Assembly (NCBI GenBank): GCA_032622095.1
Contig: CP136064.1
Location: forward strand, 52,024,073 to 52,088,072
Source of the DNA: Siphonodentalium dalli
Lineage: Eukaryota; Mollusca; Scaphopoda; Gadilida; Siphonodentaliidae
Direction: 5' to 3'
DNA: 64,000 bases
Within the stretch, counting starts at the first letter, position 1. The number at the start of each line of letters is the position of its first letter. The notes below the pieces were generated by a model. That model was not told the DNA's origin. It was given only the letters and a program-made list of their open reading frames with translations, and made no database searches. Of this stretch, positions 55,141 through 64,000 are shown one piece after another. The translations under genes were made by a program, and so were the position numbers.

Positions 55141-57089
55141 TAGTCAGGCTTTGTCTAATATTGAAGAAATGATCTACTATTGCCGAGAATTCTAACCAAG
55201 TCGGTTGAACTATTTATAAAAGATATAGTGTCTCAAGTATGCGTAATTGTAAATAATTACTTTTCAACTCGGGACGAATTAATCACGATAAACAGATGGC
55301 AATAATTCTGCCAATGTTAGTCACTGCATATAATCCATGCAGGTATGTATAAGAATGACGTTGTATGATGTCCATCTGAGTATAAGATATATATGATAAT
55401 ATCTACTTTGAGGAAGAGTGCTCTCTATTCCTATCAAATATCCCTGAGCAGAGTGTTCCACATCACTTTAACATGGGCAACGCCGGGTCACCCTGCTATA
55501 TATGACACCCCTATATATTAATCCGCCTTTATATTTTCCCCGATACCTACAGATGTTGATAAATACCTTAAATACCTTTCTACAAACATGATATGTTCCA
55601 GATAGACGCACTGGACCCATACAAATGCCACTTCGAACACAATGTTCGAACCAGAAAACTTTTAACGCCATTTGTGTTTATTGTATAGCTTCGGAATTGG
55701 AAACGGAATAATGCGCGACTGTCTGGAAAACGCATATTACTTTACTTAAACTGAAACTAGTTTACTCATAGCACTGCTTTCTATTCATTGTATGTTGTTG
55801 TTCCACAAAGGTTGCAGAAGGATAGGACTGACAGCAACTGCAAGCATACCTCATATCATCCTGTATATAGGTTAAGTTCATCATCTACATTGTATTTGTT
55901 AAAATGTTAATGGGAGAGGGGCGGATGTAAATTGTCAAAACTTGTGCCCCGATCCCTCTTGTAATATTATATTACAATAAAAAGTTGTTTAAACAAAACA
56001 AAAAGTTGCATAACGACGACAGCTCTAGATTGTTCTCCCATGGTCTAAATATGCAATGTTTATACCACCGCTGATTAAAAACATTTAACGGGATCAAACG
56101 AAACGATCTCAAATGTGCCTAAAATTATAAGACACAAAACTCGTTTTTTTTAAATTTCAAAACTATATCGACGAGTGTGTCCAGAAATGTCCCGCGTATG
56201 TATGTTTTGAGATACGTCATACCAGATTATGTATATATCATTTTGGGGTTCGAACGAGCCATGCCAGATTAAGTGTAGCAAACCTACACAATATGTCCCC
56301 AGAACAAAAATTGACCCACCCCCAATAGTACTTAATCCTATAGAAAGGTATCCAACTTGGCCCGGCCTAATTTGTTATCATTTTTACAAAGTCCATAATC
56401 AGGTTTTAAATAACAATTCCGCTTCTAATGATGTATAATCTATATATATTCTACTAACCGCTGATTGTGTTTTTGAAGCACAAGTCGGTGTAAAAATCGC
56501 ACTCTTTGACCCAGTTTAGCGGACACCATCTCGAACGAGTGAAATTGTACAGCCGGTTTGCGTCAGACCTGTGCTCATAAGCGGAGTTTTTCTTAATCAA
56601 TATTTACACGGGATACAACAAATTGAAGAGTAGTACTATATATTTCTACCTATATATGAGGCATTTATGTAACAAAAACTATTTTTGTGTATTTTGAACC
56701 TGATTGTGGACTTTGTGAAAATGATAAGACATTAGGCCGGGCCAAGTTGGATACCTTTCTATAGGATTAAGTACTATTGGGTGGGGTCAATTTTTGTTTT
56801 GGGGACCTGTGACCTACACTGGTGTATTGTCAGTGAAGGTACAAGGCAAGGGACCTCTTTCATCCAACTCGCTCATGAACAGTTTGAAGAAAACATTTAT
56901 TCACAGAAGTCTGTATGGTTTTATCAACAAACCCAAATGTCCAACGTTTTCAACATGGACAAGAATATGATCAATTGTTGTCAGATCTTGCTTATTATAC
57001 AAGGAATTTGAAAAAATGTCAACCAATTACATGTTCACGATGCAGTTGGTAGATAGATATACTAGAGATATTTACAAGCTTAAACATAC
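55141..57089. other. No gene recognised; one short inverted segment
   Basis: The stretch AGGTATCCAACTTGGCCCGG at about 56,346 and its complement near 56,734, together with the adjacent CCCAATAGTACTTAATCC at 56,321 and its complement at 56,763, form a ~60-bp inverted repeat spanning about 56,285-56,805. It is probably a small MITE. The rest is non-coding. Confidence 0.5.
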
Positions 57090-57479
57090 CTTTCGAGTTG
57101 AGTACCATTGGAGTGAAGCAGTCGTGTGCGCTTGGTCTTGAAGGTGGGTATTGTACATCAATGCTGATGGTAGGTGGTGCTGCTATTGGATGAACACCTG
57201 GGCCGGCTGGAAGACTCGGGTAGTTGTACTCGATTTCATAGATCACAGGAGGAGCGTAGTGCACCAAGGGTTGCGCTACATAGTTTATGGTGGGTGGCCT
57301 TGGTGCTGACGCCCCTGACTGGCCAGGTGCACCAATAGGATTTTGTGGGCTACCCACAGGTGGGCCAGCCGGTCTAGGCAACTGCACTGGTCGGTGCTGA
57401 CCACCGTAGCTACTAGCATCTACCGGTCGGCGTTGTTGGTGGTAGTATTTACTGTAGTAGGCTGGGTAGTAGCTTGGTG
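57090..57479 (-). CDS. Internal exon of a Pro/Tyr/Gln-rich, probably extracellular protein
   Basis: A 390-bp exon on minus, with acceptor CTTCCAG at 57,481 and donor GTATGT at 57,089, starting and ending in phase 1, so it can be gained or skipped without a frame change. It encodes about 130 residues rich in Pro, Tyr, Gly and Gln: PSYYPAYYSKYYHQQRR, QLPRPAGPPVGSPQNPIGAP, PPVIYEIEYNYPSLPAGPG, PSRPSAHDCFTPMV. Low-complexity P/Y-rich stretches of this kind occur in structural matrix, cuticle, shell or adhesive proteins and in splicing-related proteins. No neighbouring exons could be fixed. No transposon feature overlaps, so this is the best candidate host exon in the window. Confidence 0.5.
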
Positions 57480-58890
57480 CTGGAAGTATATTCAAGATCC
57501 AAAATTAACAACTCAAAGTCATGCCAGGTATAAACCGACTCTTTTTGGTTAGTCTGCATTCGTTTAATTTATTCATGCTGTTTTATCTAACGGCTTTATT
57601 TATTTGACAGCAATACACGCTGTTTGGTGCTGGCCATGTGCATGGCGCAATAGTCGTCCAGCAACGACAAAGAAGGTTCTAGTCCCGATTATATCAGATT
57701 GGAATCCCATACAAATGTAGGGTAACTTCGTCTACCTGGGTAAGTTTGTTAGCGGGATATGGCCTACATGTAGCGACAGATAAGAAGATAACCTACGCAA
57801 CTAACTAACCACAACATGGCTGTCTCCGGCGTGTCAATCAACAACGTTTAACACCAGGTTATAGACTCAAAGAAAATATGTCCATAATGATAATGAACAA
57901 TCAATCAATTCAATTTAATTACGCTTCATCATGTTAGATATTACAGAGTGTGTGCATAATTACAATATAACAATACATATATAGTATATAGTGTGCTATG
58001 CATGAGGAGTTTTGAGTGATTATTATGTGCAAGATAATACACAATGTATAGTGAAATTCAACAGTTATTAATTCAACAACCCATGGTAGTGTTCTAACGT
58101 GTGCGGTTATAGACTGCCTCAGGAGATCCTAAAGAATGGCATAACACTTTTAATGAATAGTGAAAGATTTTGTGTTCTCTTCCCCTTTCCCGAATTGAAT
58201 AGTTCATTCAATTTAATAATATTCGGTTTTCGGTAGAAGTAGGGTTTTATATATCTCTCTCGTAGAGTCTCTAATGCAGGACATTTTAAAATTACATGGA
58301 ATTCATCACCGAGTTCTAAGTTACATAAAGTACACTTTCTGTCTGAGTAATCTGAACCAAATAGTCATATGTCTGCCCATGTGCGTCTATCGATACATTT
58401 CGCTTCATAATTTATATATCTACCAATGGGCCTTTTCATGGCTGACAATCACATAATTATTAGTAGATGTTTTCTATCAATCAGCGACTGAGCCGGTCCA
58501 TTGCTGCAATGGAAATTCTTCGTTCACCTTAATTTTGAAATCCGCGGATACTTTCAGTGTTAAATTGACATCCAACCAAACTAAGTATCTATTTACAAAC
58601 TGCATAACACGAGGGCTTTTACCTCAACTGTCCCTGGAATATGAGTGATTTCACATGCAGGTTATGGCTCAAGTCCTTTGCACTCGCATCCCCAACCAGT
58701 AATTTTGTGATGATACATGTCTCACGGCAAATTTTTTATCAAGGGTGGGGCATTCCTATTCACTGGCATGCTGGCAGCCTGGCACCATTAGTTGAATTTG
58801 TGCTGGAATTTTTAATTGCTCAAAGTTTGTCCGGGTGATTGTCGTCTCTTTAAAATTTGAGAGCCAGTCAACTAGGTCAGATTCGTCCTC
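57480..58890. other. No gene recognised
   Basis: Probable intron or intergenic DNA next to the Pro/Tyr-rich exon. No supported exon was found. Confidence 0.4.
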
Positions 58891-58892
58891 TC

Positions 58893-59035
58893 CAGTTTAA
58901 ACCTGGTTTACGAAAACCTCTAGGTTTAAACCGCCTTATGACATCTAACCCCGTGGTTTAAACCCGAGACCGCATGTCTAAGTGACGCATTCGTCATCTC
59001 TGGTTTAAACCTGGTCCAGTCAGACTCATGGTTTA
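58893..59035. repeat. Cluster of GTTTAAAC palindromes
   Basis: Four TTTAAAC-containing words (AGTTTAAACCTGG, GGTTTAAACCG, GGTTTAAACCC, GGTTTAAACCTGG) lie within about 120 bp, with TCGTCATCTC/TCGTCCTCTC motifs beside the first and last. CTCCAGTTTAAACCTGGT and CTCTGGTTTAAACCTGGT are near-duplicates about 110 bp apart. Could be a decayed tandem repeat or a binding-site cluster. Confidence 0.55.
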
Positions 59036-59764
59036 GCAGTGGTGTCTCTAAATATCGTGGAGCTAAATAATCGTAATTGCCTAATGCGGTAGCATCAATA
59101 CTAGAAACCTGGCAACAATCGCCATTGTTAAGCTGATATATCACCATCAAAACCTCACGTCTGTGGGTATATTTCTACCTCGTTACTGGTGTGGCAATTG
59201 TTTTTAAACGATAGTCATTTTGAGTCCAAACATTGACCGAAATTAAGAAACTATTCGACTTGTCGCAGTCTGAAAACAACAAATTTCACACTAAATACTG
59301 GAATATCAAACTGTCAGAAGAAATTCAGCTAAAGTTAGGGGTGAAACCCCCAACCTCTATCGTCACGGCCTCTGTCGAGTCGGAATGTGCTGTAAAGAAT
59401 CGACATCAATAGGCCCTATATATATAGTGTTCCCAAAATGCTATTTTATCTATTTGTTTATTTTACCTTTCCCTTAATTTCCCTGCGAATTTTTATTATT
59501 CTTCCCTGTTTGAAATAAGAACTTTGCCCACGTGGATGGCCGATATATGTCTGACTATGTATTGGTTTCCTAAATTGAGCGTTTTAACTTGTTCAAATAT
59601 TTATCTTAGTTGCGTGCTCATTTGTCGCAAAATTAATCATTCTTGTCTTCAATCCCATAATGCAAACAATGATAGAGGATTTATGTTGTCAGTGTTTATA
59701 TAAATATGTCGGACAACATAAAACTACTATTTGTACGCTGTCGATAACCGAAAATGTTTTGATT

Positions 59765-60045
59765 GAATCTATGGGTATATTCGTAGATTGAAGCTATGAG
59801 TACATTCGTGGGGGGAGGGGTGCTTAATATTTGGATTGAAGCTATGGGTACATTCGTGGGGGGGGGGGGCTAATATTTGGATTGAAGCTATGGGTATACA
59901 TTCGTGGGATGTTTTAATATTTGGATCGAAGCTATGGGTACATTTGTGGAAGGTTTTAATATTTGGATAAAAGCTATGGGTATACATTTATGGAAGGTTT
60001 TAATATTTGGATTAAAGCTATGGGTACTACATTCATGGGAGTTTT
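59765..60045 (-). repeat. Tandem repeat, ~55-bp units, five to six copies
   Basis: Each unit contains TATTTGGATTGAAGCTATGG and GTACATTCGTGG, followed by a variable G tract. The first units have long G runs (GGGGGAGGGG, GGGGGGGGGGGG), the later ones GATGTTTT/AAGGTTTT. An apparent minus-strand open frame over it is a repeat artefact. Confidence 0.8.
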
Positions 60046-60336
60046 GATTGGCAGATATCGCATTTAAAAAGTAGCAGCTTTACTATAGAATTTGAATTGA
60101 ATTAAAGGGACACCAATAGGATTTTGCGGGCGTTGTAGGTTATAATTTAGAAATAACATTTATCAAATTATGATAATTTCCTAAGAACATACTACAAATA
60201 TAATTTCCTACGAATATACTTTCGTATAGCATAATGCTGATATGGATGCGATAGTATTCTCAAAATACGTTTGTGTCAGAGAAAATGCAGGTCCAGTGTT
60301 GTTTAGTTTCTCGCAAAAAGCACGGTGAATTGTTTA

Positions 60337-61596
60337 GGGTACGTTCATACGCTGGCAATATTGCACTGCAAACTGCAAACTGCAAAGGTTGTTTTGTTTT
60401 GTTTTGTTAGCTGGCATTTTTGCCAGTTACCGACAAGCTCGTGCTGTCTCGTGGCTGGTCGTCAACAATCAACGGTGGTATATGATAACGGGTGTATACC
60501 TCTCTGCCGGTGTCCACAACGCAAGGCCACTAACAATAATTGTTTGTGTCTGTACCGTCCTTGATACGGTCGAATGGGATCGGGGTGTGTTCTCTGTGAT
60601 TCTCATGCACACATAATTATACATGTGGATCTCCGTTATATGAAGATATGATGATATGGCATGATACAAATAGTACCAAAAGTGATGCTTCCGGAGTCAT
60701 AAATGTGGGAGCTATTGGGGAAGTGGTGGCAGGACTCATGCACTATGAGTATCCATGCATTGCTTCAAATGTGCTTACTTCAGTGTACAAATTCTCAATT
60801 GTTATCGAAATGGTCATGTATCGATCAGACTGGCACATTGAGATATCACTCAATTCAGATCCAGCTGGGGTTCGAATACGTGCTAACACCATATACCAAG
60901 ACTGCGATATCGATGTAATTGTAGTGGTTTAAAGGTGACTGGTTGTGTCGTCGTGGCGGTGGGGTGGGGTCTAACAGTAGGGATAATGGGATGTTAGTCT
61001 TTGGCATTGATAAAGCATATATGGGCCTATATTATTATTCATGCCATTTGAATAACAATATATTGTGTGTTTTTGATTAACTTGTATTACTATTTATTTG
61101 ATTTCTTTGTTTTGTTTAACATCAGCACGACGTCCCCTCCCCCCGTTTTTCTTAACTTATTGTTTTGCTTAACATGAAGACCAACGAGTTTGTGACTAAA
61201 ATTATTGGAATGACAAGTTTGGAGTTTGGGATGATACCCGGGAAGATTTGAATTCGTCTGTTATCTTCGTTGAGCCAAGTGCGGACGCACCATCTCCTGT
61301 CTAGGTGACGTTAATTGTACTCATATATGAGAAGCATCCCGTCGAGAGAGCTGGTCGTGGCGATATCACATTCCAACATGTCAAGTGACATTATTTTAAC
61401 TGGCCTAAGAATACCAACACGCACCGTGTTCTGATATATTGCAAACATCTCATCAATCACGCAAAACGGCTGTCGTTCATTGATCACTACTAACGCTGAT
61501 TTGTTGACAGTGGGCAGAAATTAATCCGTTTTGGCAATTTTGCAGCTGGCATTTTTGCAGTTTGCAGTGCAATATTGCCAGCGTATGAACGTACCC
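60337..61596. mobile_element. TTA-flanked inverted-repeat element, 1.26 kb (Harbinger-like?)
   Basis: TTA flanks both sides (60,334-60,336 and 61,597-61,599). The termini GGGTACGTTCATACGCTGGC and its complement extend as inverted repeats for about 45 bp through CAATATTGCACTGCAAACTGC, with further TGCAAACTGCAAA iterations. A 3-bp TTA duplication suits PIF/Harbinger elements. Interior open frames (for example 60,648-60,932) show no transposase motif, so the copy is non-autonomous. Confidence 0.78.
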
Positions 61597-61599
61597 TTA

Positions 61600-62770
61600 T
61601 AAGCGGAGTCGCAAAATTGCGTCATTTTCTTATATAGATTCGCGCGCATTCTACGTCCCCGAGTCGGTTGTAAAAACCCCTTATTTGGTGCGTCTACAAC
61701 TAACAATACTATTATAGCATCTCTTTGCAAGAACAATATTATTATTTTGCAAGAACAATATTATGATTTACACGTTTTCTGTCTTATCATTTCCCATTCA
61801 CGAACTAATGGATTAGCTGGATTTTGAACTGACAGCGGGTAGTATGGGTCTATTAAAATAAAATTGGGTGTGCGATTGTTGATGGCGCTAATAATTTGAT
61901 CTTCGCCTTCCCACAGCGCAACGGAACATTTTCATTGGACGATCCGGTAGTTCCGAGTGTTTGTCTATTAACAAATGGTTCTGTAACGTTTTTGATGTTT
62001 GTTTACATAACGAAGCGTACACACGTGGCAATAACATGTAATGTACGCGATTTTTATGATTGGTATAAGAACAAATTATGTCTATTATATAATATATATT
62101 ATTTCTATATAGGTGACTATTTTAACAGCAATACCAACCGCAACTAGGCCGCCCGTATCTTTAAGCACTGTCATATCGATTTGTATTATATACTTTCTTA
62201 TGCTGTTAGGGTATGTGCTACGATCGAAGTTGATTGTGAATATTTTAAATGTTCTTTGCTTGATGGGCAGAAACACATGCTTTCGAAATTGCTTATGATT
62301 TTGACAGAACTAATTCACAGGAACAAGATTGTGCTGGTCAGACGCCGAATTTCAAAAGAAGCAGTTATGTCATGTTATGTTTTGATTTTTGACAGGCACG
62401 CAAACAGTCAAATAACACAATAAGAAAATTCGTTGTTCAATAGCGGTATTGCATTTCTAATTGCTCGTACATTAATTGTGTGGCGCTCGCAATGCTTGTG
62501 TGTTACTATTTGTATAATGACGTTCATTGCAAGTAATTTCATATTTTATTTGTCTGGTAAGCGGACAATTGCTTAGATAGTTTGATTGTTTCGGTGTTTG
62601 TCCCAACAAATAATCTAAATTGAAAAATTAAATATTAAGGATTTTTAAATAAAACTACAAAATGTTGATGCATGTATCAGACAACTGATTATCTCAATTA
62701 TATAAAAGTAATCCTATGTTAGGTAAATATATAAAAGTAATCATATGTTAGGTAATATATAAGACCTGCT
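61600..62770. other. No gene recognised
   Basis: AT-rich non-coding DNA. Short open frames on both strands lack any domain. Confidence 0.45.
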
Positions 62771-62775
62771 ATTGA

Positions 62776-63257
62776 AGGCCCATTTAATTTTCGAGTGAGC
62801 GATTATTTGTTATATATTGCCTTTATAGACGGTTTTAATAACAATCTATGCCATAAAATATGATTAAAATACTATAATTCATCACTGTGTCTCAGAAGGT
62901 GCCCATAGTGTAATTGAAAAAAAATGAAATCGTACAAACATTTCCCCCGTTAAGACTCCCATAATGCAACAGAATTCAAATTATATATTTTTTTCAATGG
63001 ATGGTGATAACTCTATCTTTAAGATATTTAGTTATTCCCATTCAATTGAAAATAATACACTTTGCACTACAATCCAGATGAAACTTTAACAAAAAAACAC
63101 GTCTTTAACTGAACAAAAACAACATGTTCACAGTTTATTACACCGGGTAAGTTGATAATACAATGTTTTGGAGCTTCCTCTTTCAAATTCAAATGTTATA
63201 TAATATGGCATATATTTTATATAATGTGATATGGGGGTTCGAAAATTAAGTGGGCCT
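62776..63257. mobile_element. MITE of the AGGCCCACTTAATTTTCGA family with TTGA duplication, copy 2
   Basis: Starts AGGCCCATTTAATTTTCGA and ends TCGAAAATTAAGTGGGCCT. It is flanked by TTGA at 62,772-62,775 and 63,258-63,261. It shares TIRs and interior words with 38,306-38,708, whose flanks are TTAA. The interior has TATGCCATAAAATATG-type words. Non-coding. Confidence 0.82.
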
Positions 63258-63439
63258 TTGACGAAAGTGGTTGGTTATCGAAGTTTCCAATTTGGTGTAT
63301 ACTCAGATCCGTTTATCGAAAGCGCTAAACGAACTTGGCTCATCTGCAATGTGGCTTCAAATGCTAAGTACATAGTGTGGAAGGAGGGGTGTAAGATATG
63401 TCTATTAATACACGTAATACCGACCTACACGTTTTGTAT

Positions 63440-63897
63440 GTGACCCGCCATATCAAATCCAGTCGTAAGTCGGGATTTGTTTACCCTGTGCCAATGCATT
63501 CTCTTATATATGCGAGTCGACCATAGGTCGCCTCGCATATATAAGAGAATGCATTGGCCTAACAATTTTTCATCATTTTTTTAAAATAAATGTTTCTTAC
63601 AATTTTTAGGACATAAAATAAAAAAACATCCATTACCCTGCAGGGAGCCCCACACATATATAGAAGCATATAGAAGACTGTCGTCTGCTCATGTTTGTCT
63701 GGGGCTCTGTATGGGTGAAATTATAAAATTGTTAAAGAATACAAGAAAAAATTATTAAAATTGTAAAAAATTGTTAGGCCAATGCATTCTCTTATATATG
63801 CGAGGCGACCTATGGTCGACTCGCATATATAAGAGAATGCATTGGCACAGGGTAAAAAAAATCCCGACTTACGACTGGATTTGATATGGCGGGTCAC
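63440..63897. mobile_element. Nested-hairpin MITE (GTGACCCGCCATATC)
   Basis: Long outer inverted repeats start GTGACCCGCCATATCAAATC and include CAGTCGTAAGTCGGGAT. Each end then carries its own hairpin built from CAATGCATTCTCTTATATATG and its complement around GACCATAGGTCG (63,488-63,557 and 63,777-63,846). The ends are therefore palindromes within a palindrome. Related hairpins occur in intron 2 of the THAP gene. Non-coding. Confidence 0.85.
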
Positions 63898-64000
63898 TTA
63901 TAATCTTTGAAACAAACTTCCCAAAATCAAGACAATTACCCAGGTCACAGTGTAACTTTTTCGCGCATATATAAATGACAGTAACTGTAACACTATTTAT

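Noticed and set aside
59769-59987. Minus-strand repeat protein (HSFDPNIKT-like)
   Set aside because: Open frame arises from the ~55-bp tandem repeat with variable G tracts. No independent support.
60648-60932. Possible Harbinger transposase fragment
   Set aside because: No DDE or helix-turn-helix motif visible in the 94 residues. Left as element interior.

Overview
The window is eukaryotic and invertebrate. It has spliced genes with GT/AG introns, LTR and LINE retrotransposons, many inverted-repeat MITEs, tRNA- and 5S-derived SINEs and several satellites. It has no operons and no ribosome-binding-site architecture. A pearl/Helitron-like repeat with a GACGG-type microsatellite, TTCCGAAGG foldback arms and frequent ACATGTA/TACCGGTA words suggest a marine lophotrochozoan, probably a mollusc. 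That assignment is inference. Host coding content is very low: the only likely host exon is a Pro/Tyr-rich one at 57.1-57.5 kb.

Layout. 0-11.6 kb is repeat-rich non-coding DNA: SINE pieces, a TA-flanked and a TTAA-flanked MITE, a ~165-bp satellite whose units carry a YY1-like CAAGATGGC word, GC-rich inverted arrays, a ~1.3-kb inverted-repeat element and a 5S-derived SINE. 11,702-23,336 is one LTR retrotransposon on the minus strand with 279-bp LTRs identical by eye and a 4-bp TCAC target duplication. It encodes Gag (N-terminal helix-hairpin-helix, SR-rich region, zinc knuckle), a protease/RT polyprotein and an integrase ending in a PHD finger. In the env position it has an 894-residue ORF joining a KptA/Tpt1 RNA 2'-phosphotransferase, a C2H2 finger and a TatD nuclease domain. 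The copy is defective. A 1.4-kb block holding the RNase H end and the first half of integrase is inverted between perfect 74-bp inverted duplicates, and the RT core is missing. The block starts with an LTR end, a primer-binding site and a 53-nt complement of tRNA-Ser(GCU) that changes at position 58 and stops at position 32.

24-35 kb holds a second coding unit: a seven-exon THAP-domain DDE (Kolobok-like) transposase gene on plus, converging with a three-exon gene on minus for a P2X7-ballast-like cysteine-rich protein, 74 bp apart. Short MITEs flanked by TTAA (one by TTGA), the type of site Kolobok elements use, lie in and around it.

35-50 kb is non-coding: foldback elements, a hAT-type MITE with a perfect 8-bp target duplication, a 31-bp minisatellite, a 1.37-kb foldback with internal ~352-bp repeats, and a ~1.75-kb satellite of 40-bp units. 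50.9-55.1 kb is a decayed non-LTR retrotransposon (minus) interrupted by the pearl/Helitron-like repeat. 57-64 kb holds the Pro/Tyr-rich exon, a GTTTAAAC cluster, a TTA-flanked inverted-repeat element and two hairpin-rich MITEs.

How things fit: the KptA-ZnF-TatD ORF lies inside the retroelement, just after a splice-acceptor-like TTTTAG next to its ATG, so it is probably an element-encoded RNA/DNA-end-processing protein rather than a host gene. The tRNA-derived insert shows which tRNA primes the element and records a failed reverse-transcription event.
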